Source: Euperipatoides rowelli (taxonomy: Eukaryota > Onychophora > Udeonychophora > Euonychophora > Peripatopsidae). Taken from it: a DNA stretch of 11,065 nucleotides. Positions within the stretch are counted from its first letter, which is position 1. Every line of letters starts with the position of its first letter. Shown here piece after piece: positions 1 through 7,459 of the stretch. The notes below the pieces were generated by a model. It searched no databases. It saw nothing but the letters and a program-made list of their open reading frames with translations, and was not told where the DNA came from. The translations under genes were made by a program, and so were the position numbers. The stretch lies in the NCBI GenBank assembly GCA_003024985.2, contig PXIH01S0009474.1, one strand, 5' to 3'.

Positions 1-796
1 TATAGTCTTATTGTATCTATATAGGCCCTATTTTTCTATTTAGAATACTAAAATTTATTTCATAGTTACTTATATTTTCAGAGTAATAAAATCTGCAAAA
101 TTGTAAAATGGGTAAAAACTTCATTTTCAGAAAACAGATGAAAGAAAATCAGAAATTGTTGGGGTTTTGAAATTAACATTATAGACATCCCACCAAATAT
201 TGTTATTAATGCAATAAAGTTGATTTGCTTGAGGCTATTCAACACAAAAGGTATTCTCTAACATAGGAACGTCTAATTGAGCAGACAACTAACTGATCTC
301 GAAAAATCTTGTTTTAAAACAAGATCAAGATAACTCAATTAAATTGGAGGAATGACGTGGAACATATACTAATGACGTTTAGCAATGATTTGGCGCATCT
401 GTGTCAGTTAAATGCCTTGACATCACTGATATTTCGACATTTTACAAGGTATTTTTATCCAATAAAATCAGAAATTAATCATGATTGCAAGAAAATATGA
501 TGCCATCAAAACTTTACCTTTCAAACCAACTAAATGGAAAAGGTGCGGCCTCCATTAGCGGTAGTTGTCGAGTTTGAAAATTGCATATTTTGCACAGTTT
601 GAGATAAAAAAAACTTAAAGCATCATAAGTAGGTTCAAAATAAAGCTTTATTTAACAGTTTTAATGTTTTAATTTTTTTAAAAAAGCTATATTTTATAAA
701 AGTAGAATGTTTGAACTTAACAAAAATACATTTTACTCAAAATTGATGGACCAAAAACCAGGATTTTTTCCACTTGTTTTTGACCCATGTGCTGCC
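1..796. other. AT-rich DNA, no recognised gene
   Basis: Nothing here matches a family I know. A perfect 20-bp palindrome lies at 306-325. A stop-free plus-strand stretch of about 60 codons (from 318) and a short ATG-initiated one (from 481) sit close together. Both are short enough to be chance, and neither translation is recognisable. Confidence 0.5.
306..325. repeat. Perfect 20-bp palindrome
   Basis: ATCTTGTTTTAAAACAAGAT is its own reverse complement with no spacer. It has no partner copy in the window, and its function is unknown. Confidence 0.9.
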
Positions 797-894
797 TTAA
801 TTAAATGCAGACCTAAAAGTCTGAAAAATGCTTTAGCAATCCCCACCCCAATTTACTGTACTAAGCTGTTTGCTTCCATTTCTATTTTGTGTCA
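797..894 (+). repeat. Left arm of a diverged inverted repeat
   Basis: This arm pairs with the reverse complement of 1350-1456. Perfect shared blocks are AAAGTCTGAAAAATGC (816-831) and CATTTCTATTTTGTGTCA (877-894). Between them are matching C-rich and CTAAGCT segments with small indels. The arms could be the ends of an old foldback or MITE-like element, or two opposite copies of a dispersed repeat. Confidence 0.75.
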
Positions 895-1349
895 ATCTTC
901 TAGATATTAAATTAAATGTGAATGACATCAACACATTAAAGATACCTCTCAAAAATTATTAGCCAATTATCCTAAAGATAGGTTGTTCTAAAAATCAACT
1001 TTCTGGTTGATAGACATTCCAGCAATTGAGAATACAATTTGCTGCTGTGATTTCCTATGCAAAAAAAAAAAAAATCAATAAATCTAACAATTTTAAAGGT
1101 TTTGAATATTATATAAACATAAAATCTTCAAAAAATAAACATATCACCTAGATAAGTTAAAAAATGTGATTTGGGAAATAGAACTCATACTCAACAGATT
1201 AAGTGGACTTTTTTAATAAGGAGGTTTTTAAACAATATTATTTTCTTGATAGAATATTCATTAGCCATTTCATGTGCCATTGTTTTGTATGAAATTGTAC
1301 AACAATTATCCTTCTAGCATGTGAAGCTCAGAAAACAAACAATTTGCAC

Positions 1350-1456
1350 TGACACAAAATAGAAATGAAAGTAGCTTAGTCAGTAGCAATTTTTTTTTGG
1401 GGGGAAGGGGGAATTGCAAAGGCATTTTTCAGACTTTGTAGACATCTAATTTAAAT
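1350..1456 (-). repeat. Right arm of a diverged inverted repeat
   Basis: This is the reverse-complement partner of 797-894: TGACACAAAATAGAAATG at 1350-1367 and GCATTTTTCAGACTTT at 1422-1437 are perfect, in the same order and with similar spacing. It carries a T9-G6-AA-G5 tract where the left arm is C-rich on the opposite strand. The 455 bp between the arms has no recognisable coding content. Confidence 0.75.
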
Positions 1457-1944
1457 GTTAGATAAAAAAAAAAAATTCTAATGATCTTTAAATAACTTGT
1501 GAATAAAAAATAAACTTAAAGTAACATTTAAATAGCACTTTAAATATTTTTAATTTGAAAGGGTTTAGATGACATTAAGATCCCATAGGAAAGCATTGGG
1601 CTTTAAATGTCGATTTTGGAAAATTGTTATTTTCTTAATTTTAAACAAATTTTTAAGCAAAAAATAATAGATATGCTTAAAGTACAGTAATTAAACTGTA
1701 TAAAAACAAAAGATCAGATTTTTATTCAAGTTAATTTTAGAGATAGGATAATAAGAATTTGGTCTATACAGTGGAATTAAAAATAGATATTTTGAAATCT
1801 ACCCACACTGTATATTTGAAAAGTCTATTAAATTAAATGCAAAATACCAAATACAAAAGTATTAGGGTTATATATTTAAAATACCATACTATAGCCTACT
1901 TGTATTTTCAATATGCCCAACCTTACCCACGCTTTTAACAGGGA

Positions 1945-2011
1945 CAATGGCGGATCGTGACTTTTTGAAGCCTGATGCTAACACTCTTCAGGAGCACCTT
2001 AACTGCTTATA
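1945..2011 (+). other. Possible short exon or micro-ORF in a GC-richer island
   Basis: After a TTTTAACAG sequence that could serve as a splice acceptor, an ATG in good context (ACAATGG) opens a 21-codon frame, MADRDFLKPDANTLQEHL then NCL, closed by TAA. The balanced codon use and base composition differ from the AT-rich surroundings. I do not recognise the peptide. It could be the last exon of a neighbouring gene, the start of a transcript, a transposon fragment, or chance. Confidence 0.15.
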
Positions 2012-2498
2012 ATGGTATTTAAACATAAATCATATCGACATAATTTTCATCGAATCCCACAAACAGAAAAGTCTATTTCCAAGAAAATCAATTCATAATT
2101 GATTTATTAATAATTGAGGCAGTGGTGGCAGCAACATAATCAATAATCAAATCGTGCAACATACTGTAAAATCAATGTAAAAATAACTGACAATGGCATC
2201 CATGGAACAGAATTTGGGGGGGGGGGGGGCAGAGAGAATAATTTTTTTTGTTGAGAGCATTTTCAATATTATTTTTCAAGCACTTTTATCTTACCAAGCT
2301 TCTTCCTCTCTCTCTAGGCCATCATTTTCAGTGATTAGTCTCGGTATCTTAAAAATGATGTCATGTGGCATCAAGCTTTTTATGTTTTTACGTTTAATTT
2401 CCATAAGAAAAACTTGACAGTTTTTCTAGGGAAGGTGCAACTGCCTCCTTGTAAACACCCTTTGTAGCTAAGTCAATTCACTTTCACTGGGGACTAAG

Positions 2499-2536
2499 TT
2501 TTATTCAAAGTTTATTTTGTAATTCTGTTGTTTATT
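2499..2536 (-). promoter_or_regulatory. pex11: Candidate poly(A) signals for PEX11
   Basis: Minus-strand AATAAA hexamers occur at 2499-2504, 2511-2516 and 2531-2536, about 290-320 nt past the PEX11 stop codon. They would give an ordinary 3' UTR length. In DNA this AT-rich the hexamer is common by chance, so transcript data would be needed to choose among them. Confidence 0.25.
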
Positions 2537-2817
2537 TTACAAGAAATATTTAAAAATTCGACCTTTGCATATAGCCTAATTGGTCTAAAAATCAATACTG
2601 AGCAATAAATATGTGCGTTATATTGCAAAAGGTAAACAAAACTTGTAAGTTATATATAAATTTTCTGAATTTGATATTTACAACTGTCATTATATTCCTA
2701 ATTTTTTGCTTTAAATCATAATTCTTTTTTTTTTCTTCTCTTAATTTATAAAAAAATAATTTCCATGATACTTACATCTTAATAAAATTGGAAATTTACG
2801 TCTAACTTTGGTTAGGC

Positions 2818-3141
2818 TTAATGGGTGTGCTTAACCCATTCCTGATTTAAACCTATTAGTGAAGAAATGATACCGGCAAATGCAGCAATCCCTGGATTAG
2901 CATACCCAAGGCCAGATAGAGGGATGAAAATGTCCAAAGCATTTTTGTAAAGCTCTGCTTGAGTTTCACCAACTTCTTTCTTCAATAGCAGCTTGGCTTC
3001 CTTATTGTACTCGTTATCTTTGCGCATCTGTATAGCTCTATGTTTTAAAAGCTGTATCTTACGTAAATCTCTTAATGTCAGAGAAACATTACCAACCAGC
3101 CAACACAAATAGGATAAATAAGATAAACGGGACATATTAAA
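2818..3141 (-). CDS. pex11: PEX11-family peroxisomal protein, terminal exon
   Basis: The exon gives the last 107 residues and a TAA stop. It begins FNMSRLSYLSYLCWLVGN right after a TTTTTTATTTCAG acceptor, in phase 0 with the exon at 7296-7459. The open frame runs upstream to an ATG at 3219, but those extra codons are intron sequence (they include the polypyrimidine tract), so the ATG is not the start. Visible parts are a hydrophobic stretch (SYLSYLCWLVGNVSLTL), a basic, polar, probably helical linker (LRDLRKIQLLKHRAIQMRKD onward), then KNALDIFIPLSGLGYANPG and GIAAFAGIISSLIGLNQEW. The ending corresponds to the conserved PEX11 C-terminus (N-A-x-D-x-F-I-P-L, then a glycine-rich membrane segment with I-S-S). 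The whole visible protein is about 200 residues, slightly short of the usual 230-260 because the first exon is missing. Vertebrate-like and fungal-like features mix, so I do not assign an A/B/G paralogue. Confidence 0.9.
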   Translation of the reverse strand, partial: FNMSRLSYLSYLCWLVGNVSLTLRDLRKIQLLKHRAIQMRKDNEYNKEAKLLLKKEVGETQAELYKNALDIFIPLSGLGYANPGIAAFAGIISSLIGLNQEWVKHTH

Positions 3142-3586
3142 CTGAAATAAAAAAGACAAAATAAATAAATTACATATAATAAATAGCATGAATAGATTTA
3201 TAACAATTTTAAATTTCAAATTAAATTAAACTGNCGTTTGATTGTCAGAAAGAGATTGGATACGGTATTTTAAATAAATATTTCTTAAAGAGTCAACATT
3301 TTTCTTAATACAGTACTTCAATTTTTAAATAACTGTTTGAATATTGGTTTCTCTAGTTTAGTCTTACATTTACTATGAGTGACAAAGTAAAAACAATTAA
3401 AGTTTATTTCGAAAGTTTGTTAATCTGTCAGTCTAAAAATTCAAAAATAGAAAAGATTACGACAAATTAGACTGATGTTCTATTATATTCAAAGGACTGA
3501 TTGGTGACAGGGAAGGAAGGTGGCGCCAATTTAAAAGCGTGATTATTTTATGAGAAATTCTCCCATAATCCACTAAATCAATTTCA

Positions 3587-3594
3587 ATTGAGGC
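3587..3594 (+). repeat. Target-site duplication, left copy
   Basis: ATTGAGGC is identical to 3773-3780 and directly abuts the inverted-repeat ends of the hAT-like element. Confidence 0.65.
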
Positions 3595-3772
3595 TAGTGA
3601 TCGACTGGGCAACCAGGAAAATGGAAATGTTTTACTGTAACATTAAAAAAATTTGCCATGATCCCCTCCCCCCCCCCATCCCCCCTGTGTGATGTGTGGA
3701 ACATTCTCGCTTCCCAAGGGCTGGTAGATGGCTACATTTTCCAGGCTGATCTAATAAGCCAGTCCATCTCTG
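3595..3772. mobile_element. hAT-like miniature inverted-repeat element (178 bp)
   Basis: This segment splits the first unit of the tandem array. It is flanked by an exact 8-bp direct repeat, ATTGAGGC, at 3587-3594 and 3773-3780. Removing the segment and one copy restores a continuous repeat unit. Its ends are imperfect terminal inverted repeats: TAGTGATCGACTGG at the left and the reverse complement CAGAGATGGACTGG at the right, 11 of 14 identical. An 8-bp target duplication and YAG-type ends are hallmarks of the hAT superfamily. It is non-coding and so non-autonomous. It includes a C10 tract near 3668-3677. Confidence 0.68.
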
Positions 3773-3780
3773 ATTGAGGC
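3773..3780 (+). repeat. Target-site duplication, right copy
   Basis: ATTGAGGC is the second copy of the 8-bp duplication. The following bases (TACCCATTCAGGACTCC) continue the interrupted tandem-repeat unit. Confidence 0.65.
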
Positions 3781-4943
3781 TACCCATTCAGGACTCCCAC
3801 TTACAAAGGCTCATATTTCAAAATTGGGGGTCTTAAAACCAAGCAAGGGGCTCCCTTATAAGAGTAATTTCTTTAAATTTTCTTTTAAATTTCTCAAGCA
3901 ATCCACTAACTCGAATCAAATAAAATATAGAAAACTAATTCAGGAATATAACTTATGCAGTATCACAAATTGTCACATAATTTATTAAATCAAATTCAAT
4001 ATAGGATCACTAATTCAGGTTTAAACTTGTATGGAATCTCAAATACGTCCATAATCCACTAAATAAAACTCAATATATAGGTTCATTAATTCAGAACTCG
4101 ATCTTATGTAGGTCACAAATTCTCACATACTCCATCAAATCAAATTCAATATGGGACCGCCAATTCAGAACTCCAAATTATATGGATTCGCACATAAACC
4201 ATAAAACAAATTCAAAAGTTCCGGTTATCTCCAGGGATTGCCCACCCCAACACTCAAATATGATCCTACATAACTCAGAAGTTCTAAATTGGTGTTTAAT
4301 ATTGAGTTTGATTTAATTGGTTCATTATGAGAATTTAGCGAGACAAAATTAAAATTGAATGCACCAAAGAGAGGCAAACCCTCACTCTGCGGGAAACTCA
4401 CTGATATGCAAACATAGCCTATATCTTTTTCTTTTAGTCATAAAATAATATTTTAGCTTTAGCATCCCTTTCCATTTGAATTTTAGAATAAGAAAAGGTT
4501 ATTATTCAGTTCATTAAAATAAACATTATTTGGTGTTTTAAATGTCATGTTTTTGCCTCCGCTCATCCCGCAGCCATGTTAAGTATAACAATTATATTTT
4601 ATTTTATAAAATTTATATTTTCACTTTTTACTCTTACCATAGTCTTATCCTATAATGTATTTATGAATACAATATACCATTTCCTTGTCGCCACTGTAAT
4701 GTATTTATGAATGCAACCAAGATATATTTCCCAACATAAATTTATTGTAAATGAAACTCTTTAGGCCTAACATTAAGAATTTAAGATAATGTGCCATAAG
4801 CAGCCATTATTGCATTTTCGTCTGCTAGAATAAACCCGTTTCCGAATGTGTTGCCAACTCCCCAGTATTGCCAACTTTTAATAGTGATATAACATATCCT
4901 TTCATAAATAAATTAATCCCACTTTTGGCATTGATCGGTTCAT

Positions 4944-5213
4944 TCAATTAAATGGTAGGAAGAAATAAATATGTTTTTTTACAAAATTGCAAGAAATAAA
5001 ATCAGGACCGCAAGTATTAGAATTTTTAAGCGAATTGATAATATTTTTAATGTAATCAATATTGTAGTTATATTCTATATTAGTATAATTTGGTTGTGAA
5101 TCTATAATTATTTGGTAATAAGGAAAGATATCAGGAATTTTATATTCAAGATTGGAGTATTTATCACCGAAGAGATTGGCAATTTTATAAGGATTAGAGT
5201 AAATAATATAAGG
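4944..5213 (-). pseudogene. Non-LTR retrotransposon remnant, start of reverse transcriptase
   Basis: This is an 89-codon stop-free minus-strand stretch without an ATG, closed by TGA. It reads SNPYKIANLFGDKYSN early on. After an unconserved spacer it gives YNIDYIKNIINSLKNSN and then TCGPDFI. That order is typical of LINE ORF2 proteins (CR1/Jockey/I-like groups). The linker has an A-N-x-F-x-x-x-(Y/F)-S segment just before reverse transcriptase, which begins with a short helix ending in L-K-N-x-x-x-x-G-P-D-x-I. Only this fragment is present; the catalytic YADD region would lie below 4944 and is absent. Codons are extremely AT-rich, which fits an old or AT-biased insertion. It lies in antisense to the piggyBac-like element and in the same orientation as PEX11. 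The family assignment is by eye. Confidence 0.6.
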
Positions 5214-5500
5214 TTATTTTGATTTTTGGACCAAATTTTTTGCATATAGAATTTATAAAATTATAAAGATATTTAATATCTGTAGATACAAATTTTACTA
5301 GTTCATCTGCAACTTATATTTTAGATTTTTTATGGCATANATTAGAGAATTCCGTATTTTTTTTATAATTTTCTTAATCAGTTAAAGATTTTGATTTTAC
5401 AATCCAAACAATTTTTTTTTTTTCATTTTTTAAATTATTTCAGAAAGATTTTGATTTCTTTTTTTCTGGATTAAAAGATCTAGAATATTTTAATATTGTA
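5194..5500 (-). pseudogene. Non-LTR retrotransposon remnant, region before reverse transcriptase
   Basis: This continues the LINE remnant upstream on the minus strand, broken by frameshifts and stops. A 39-codon segment (5313 down to 5194, overlapping the next frame) reads ADELVKFVSTDIKYLYNFIN then SICKKFGPKI. This resembles the K-x-F-x-x-x-I-N-x-x-x-K-x-x-x-x-I block that precedes RT in many LINEs. Farther upstream, lysine-rich pieces such as SFNPEKKKSKSF and NNLKNEKKK in other frames fit the basic linker after the endonuclease domain. An unresolved base at 5340 adds uncertainty. The boundary at about 5500 is approximate, and I saw no endonuclease motifs. Confidence 0.45.
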
Positions 5501-5793
5501 TCTTGAATATTTTTAATTGTTTTTCATAAATATTATATGTATATAAACAATTAATCAGTATTAAGAAAGATAGTAGATATCTTTAGTAATTCCATTTTAT
5601 AATACAGTATCATGTTATTCATAGGTAACTTATATAATGAATTATATATACAATATGTAAGGAAATTTAATAAAAATTCAGAAATAAGTGTGCCTGTCTG
5701 TGACACATGCATGGCACCATGAAAGTAGCATTAGCCATGTAAGAGTAGACACCAAGAAGGTGCCTTAATAAGTGGTTAATTAATTAAAAATAA

Positions 5794-5827
5794 CTTTCCT
5801 ACCCTGTATGGGTCTAATCGACCCATT
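5794..5827 (+). repeat. Left terminal and subterminal repeat of piggyBac-like element
   Basis: CTTTCCTACCCTGT is followed at once by the palindrome ATGGGTC-TAATC-GACCCAT (5808-5826). Compared with the right end, about 25 bp between these two parts are missing, so this outer copy looks like a deleted version. Confidence 0.6.
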
Positions 5828-5967
5828 TTGGAAATTCTTTAAATGATATATCACTCAGATGTAAACATAAACAATTTATATTATAGGCTAATACAATATG
5901 TATTCCTCAAACACTTGTAAATAAATATTTTATATCAATTTGGGAAGTTATGGACAATTTTTACTAC

Positions 5968-6014
5968 AGGTAAAAAAAAATCACATTTTACTTGTCTGGG
6001 TCGAATCGACCCAC
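5968..6014 (+). repeat. Second, inner copy of the piggyBac-like subterminal repeat
   Basis: AGGTAAAAAAAAATCACATT, then TTACTTGTC, then the 17-bp perfect palindrome TGGGTCGAATCGACCCA (5997-6013). The reverse complement of 6912-6956 has the same order: TTAAAAAATAATCACGTT, TTACCTGTA, and TAGGTCGATTTGACCCA. The left end therefore carries the module twice, 180 bp apart. Confidence 0.65.
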
Positions 6015-6340
6015 ATTGATAGCTTACAGTGAAATATAAAGAAATTGCTACATTCTTGGATGGTTTATCAATTTATATTTATTTATCTTGTTTATTTTAA
6101 ATATTTTTATTTATTATTGTGTTACCAATCAAGAAATGAAGAAAGTACGTAAAGAAAAGGGCAAAGAATGTTCCCTAATTTCTTCAGAGAAGCTCAAAGC
6201 ATATATTGGTGAGCTAGTTATATTATTCAAAATAATTCATATTTTTGTAATATATTATAACGGACGATTTTATTTATTATTTATTATTAATTGGTGCCTT
6301 CAAGTGTAGCTGAGATTATTTAATGTTTATTTATTTTCTT

Positions 6341-6382
6341 AATACGGCATTTACGACACTAATGCCTCGTAAATGTCGTATT
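6341..6382. repeat. 16-bp stem-loop inside the piggyBac-like element
   Basis: AATACGGCATTTACGA (6341-6356) and TCGTAAATGTCGTATT (6367-6382) pair with one mismatch across a 10-nt loop. It could be the remnant of a nested foldback element or part of the transposon body. Confidence 0.8.
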
Positions 6383-6610
6383 AGAGTAACGTAGCAAATT
6401 ACTGAATCTAATTAACTCTTGAAATATTCAAACCACTTGAACGTGCTAATTAATTATTCAGTAGTTGTAAATTTGTATGCACGCTCATCTTCTGATATAA
6501 AGAGAGGCGCATGCATACAGATAATTACTTTGTTTGCCTATTAAAGGAAAGATCCTCTAGTGAACAATTATTTGTAGTATTATTTATATTATTCATTTTT
6601 CTATTGTAAG

Positions 6611-6632
6611 CTAGAGGGCTGTATTCCTCTAG
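6611..6632. repeat. 7-bp stem-loop
   Basis: CTAGAGG (6611-6617) and CCTCTAG (6626-6632) are perfectly complementary around an 8-nt loop. A further CCTCTAG occurs at 6554. Possible terminator or chance; no function is assigned. Confidence 0.5.
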
Positions 6633-6911
6633 GCTCAAAGTCCCCTCAACACAGTGCTAAACTGTTATAGTTATGGAGGAGGGGTTTTTTTTGTTTCATT
6701 TATTGCAATAGAACTAGAATAAACATTTTTAATTTCTACCTGCCTGTTTTGTTTCTTGCTATCATTATTTTTCCAACCAGTAATGCTTCTGCACAAGCGA
6801 AAACATTGTATATATAGGCTTATTTTAATTTTGAGGTTTAATTTGTAAATTTGTCTCATCAAACTAATTGTTAAACGACTCTTGGCGTCTAAAATTCATG
6901 CAAAAATTAAA

Positions 6912-6969
6912 CTGGGTCAAATCGACCTATACAGGTAAAACGTGATTATTTTTTAACAGGGTAGGAAGG
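6912..6969 (-). repeat. Right terminal and subterminal repeat of piggyBac-like element
   Basis: Read inward, CCTTCCTACCCTGT, an A/T-rich spacer ATAATCACGTTTTACCTG, and a decayed TAGGTCGATTTGACCCA palindrome. It is the best preserved full module and is directly followed outside by TTAA. Confidence 0.65.
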
Positions 6970-7295
6970 TTAAAGAAATATTTTTTTAACCTATTGATGC
7001 AGAATTTTAAAAATGTTACCCAAACTTAGACAGGATAATCAGTTTTGCCTTGTCGTGTGTAGATAATTCTGATTTCCACCATTTTTAGAGAAGAAAGAAA
7101 GAGGAATATCTATTAGCAAGCTAATGTACTGGTGACACACTGATTAAACTGACTGGCCTTAAACTTTCAATGTAAGCTAATACACAAAGTGAGCATTTAT
7201 TTCCAGGTTCTACTTTATAAGTGTGTCCCTCAAAAGATGGATAATGAGGTTATCCACTTATGAAAGATAGTAATTTTAATCTAATAATTTCTCAC

Positions 7296-7459
7296 CTTGA
7301 TTAAATCTATCTTTCCCAGCCACAATCCATGATCCAAAAACAACCAAAAGCCTTTCGCCAGCATTCCAATAGACGTCAAAATTTTCACAAAGTCATCGGT
7401 CTGATCCAACGCATCCAAAGCTTTTTGTATAAATTCAACAGAGCTGGCTAAACGGAATA
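7296..7459 (-). CDS. pex11: PEX11-family peroxisomal protein, internal exon (central region)
   Basis: This is the central part of the PEX11 protein. The minus-strand frame begins by completing a codon with the T left by the previous exon (giving L), and then reads FRLASSVEFIQKALDAL, later GMLAKGFWLFLDHGLWLGK and IDLIK. Joined across the intron this makes R-K-L-F-R-L, the family's R-K-L-x-R-L motif. The later F-L-D-H-x-L-W-L-G-K corresponds to the F-x-C-D-N-x-L-W-x-G-K stretch of vertebrate PEX11A/B. Length is 164 nt (2 nt plus 54 codons). It is flanked by a polypyrimidine/CAG acceptor and a GTGAGA donor. It ends in phase 0, which agrees with the terminal exon. No stops or frameshifts are present, so the gene appears intact here. 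Confidence 0.87.

Larger units (their letters stand above)
1457..2817. other. AT-rich intergenic DNA and PEX11 downstream flank
   Basis: No gene recognised. It contains a G14 tract at 2216-2229, a short inverted repeat (ATACAGTG / CACTGTAT) near 1766-1813, and a GC-richer island at 1940-2012 described separately. The 74-codon frame beginning at 2193 reads through the G tract (low-complexity glycine) and looks spurious. Nearer 2818 this becomes the PEX11 3' UTR. Confidence 0.5.
3551..4336. repeat. Degenerate ~75-bp tandem repeat array with an inverted last unit
   Basis: Units follow a pattern like CACAAATTCTCACATAATCC, then a CTAAATCAAATTCAATATAGG part, then ACT-AATTCAGAACT and a TTATGTAGG-like tail. 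Copies begin near 3555 (split by an insertion), 3888, 3964, 4038 and 4114, with a partial copy near 4185. Spacing between the clear units is 74-78 bp. The segment 4261-4336 is the same unit on the opposite strand: its reverse complement shares AAATTCTCA, TAAATCAAACTCAATAT, CCAATTTAGAACT and TTATGTAGGATCA with the direct copies. The direct first unit and inverted last unit give the array inverted ends. I do not recognise the family. Confidence 0.75.
5794..6969. mobile_element. piggyBac-like non-autonomous transposon (1.18 kb)
   Basis: The right end reads, inward on the minus strand, CCTTCCTACCCTGT, directly flanked by TTAA (6970-6973). The left end is CTTTCCTACCCTGT, flanked by ATAA, one base from TTAA. 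TTAA targets and CCYT-type ends are characteristic of piggyBac elements. Subterminal GGGTC...GACCC palindromes occur at both ends. The interior has stem-loops and no transposase longer than about 70 codons, so it is an internally deleted or MITE-type copy. The only possible coding trace is a weak SSEKLKAYIGELVILF near 6187-6234; it vaguely recalls the E-L-K-A-F-I-G-x-L segment of piggyBac transposases but does not settle the point. Confidence 0.65.
3142..7295 (-). other. pex11: Last intron of PEX11, 4.15 kb, filled with repeats
   Basis: On the minus strand the intron begins GTGAGA (at 7295) and ends TTTTTTATTTCAG (at 3142). It holds the ~75-bp tandem array, a hAT-like miniature element, a non-LTR retrotransposon remnant and a piggyBac-like element. 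The stretches 3142-3550, 4337-4943, 5500-5793 and 6974-7295 show nothing I can identify beyond short direct repeats, such as TAATGTATTTATGAAT near 4653 and 4698. Confidence 0.85.

Noticed and set aside
318-510. Stop-free plus-strand stretch containing NWRNDVEHILMTFSNDLAHL
   Set aside because: About 60 codons, no recognised family, no convincing splice context on both sides; this length is expected by chance in several places in the window.
707-910. 67-codon frame in the 5' region
   Set aside because: It overlaps the inverted-repeat arm, is not similar to anything I know, and has no supporting context.
2193-2417. 74-codon frame starting MASMEQNLGGGG
   Set aside because: It runs through a G14 tract, where length errors are common; the rest is low-complexity and unrecognised.
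3142-3219. N-terminal extension MKFKIVINLFMLFII of the terminal PEX11 exon frame
   Set aside because: It reads through the polypyrimidine tract and CAG acceptor; the spliced join to 7296-7459 gives the conserved protein, so this is intron and not a signal peptide.
4851-4875. Direct repeat TTGCCAACT, two copies 16 bp apart
   Set aside because: Short, with nothing between or around it to suggest a target duplication or binding site.
6671-6862. 63-codon minus-strand frame inside the piggyBac-like element
   Set aside because: Low-complexity K/N/I-rich translation with no transposase motif; likely chance.
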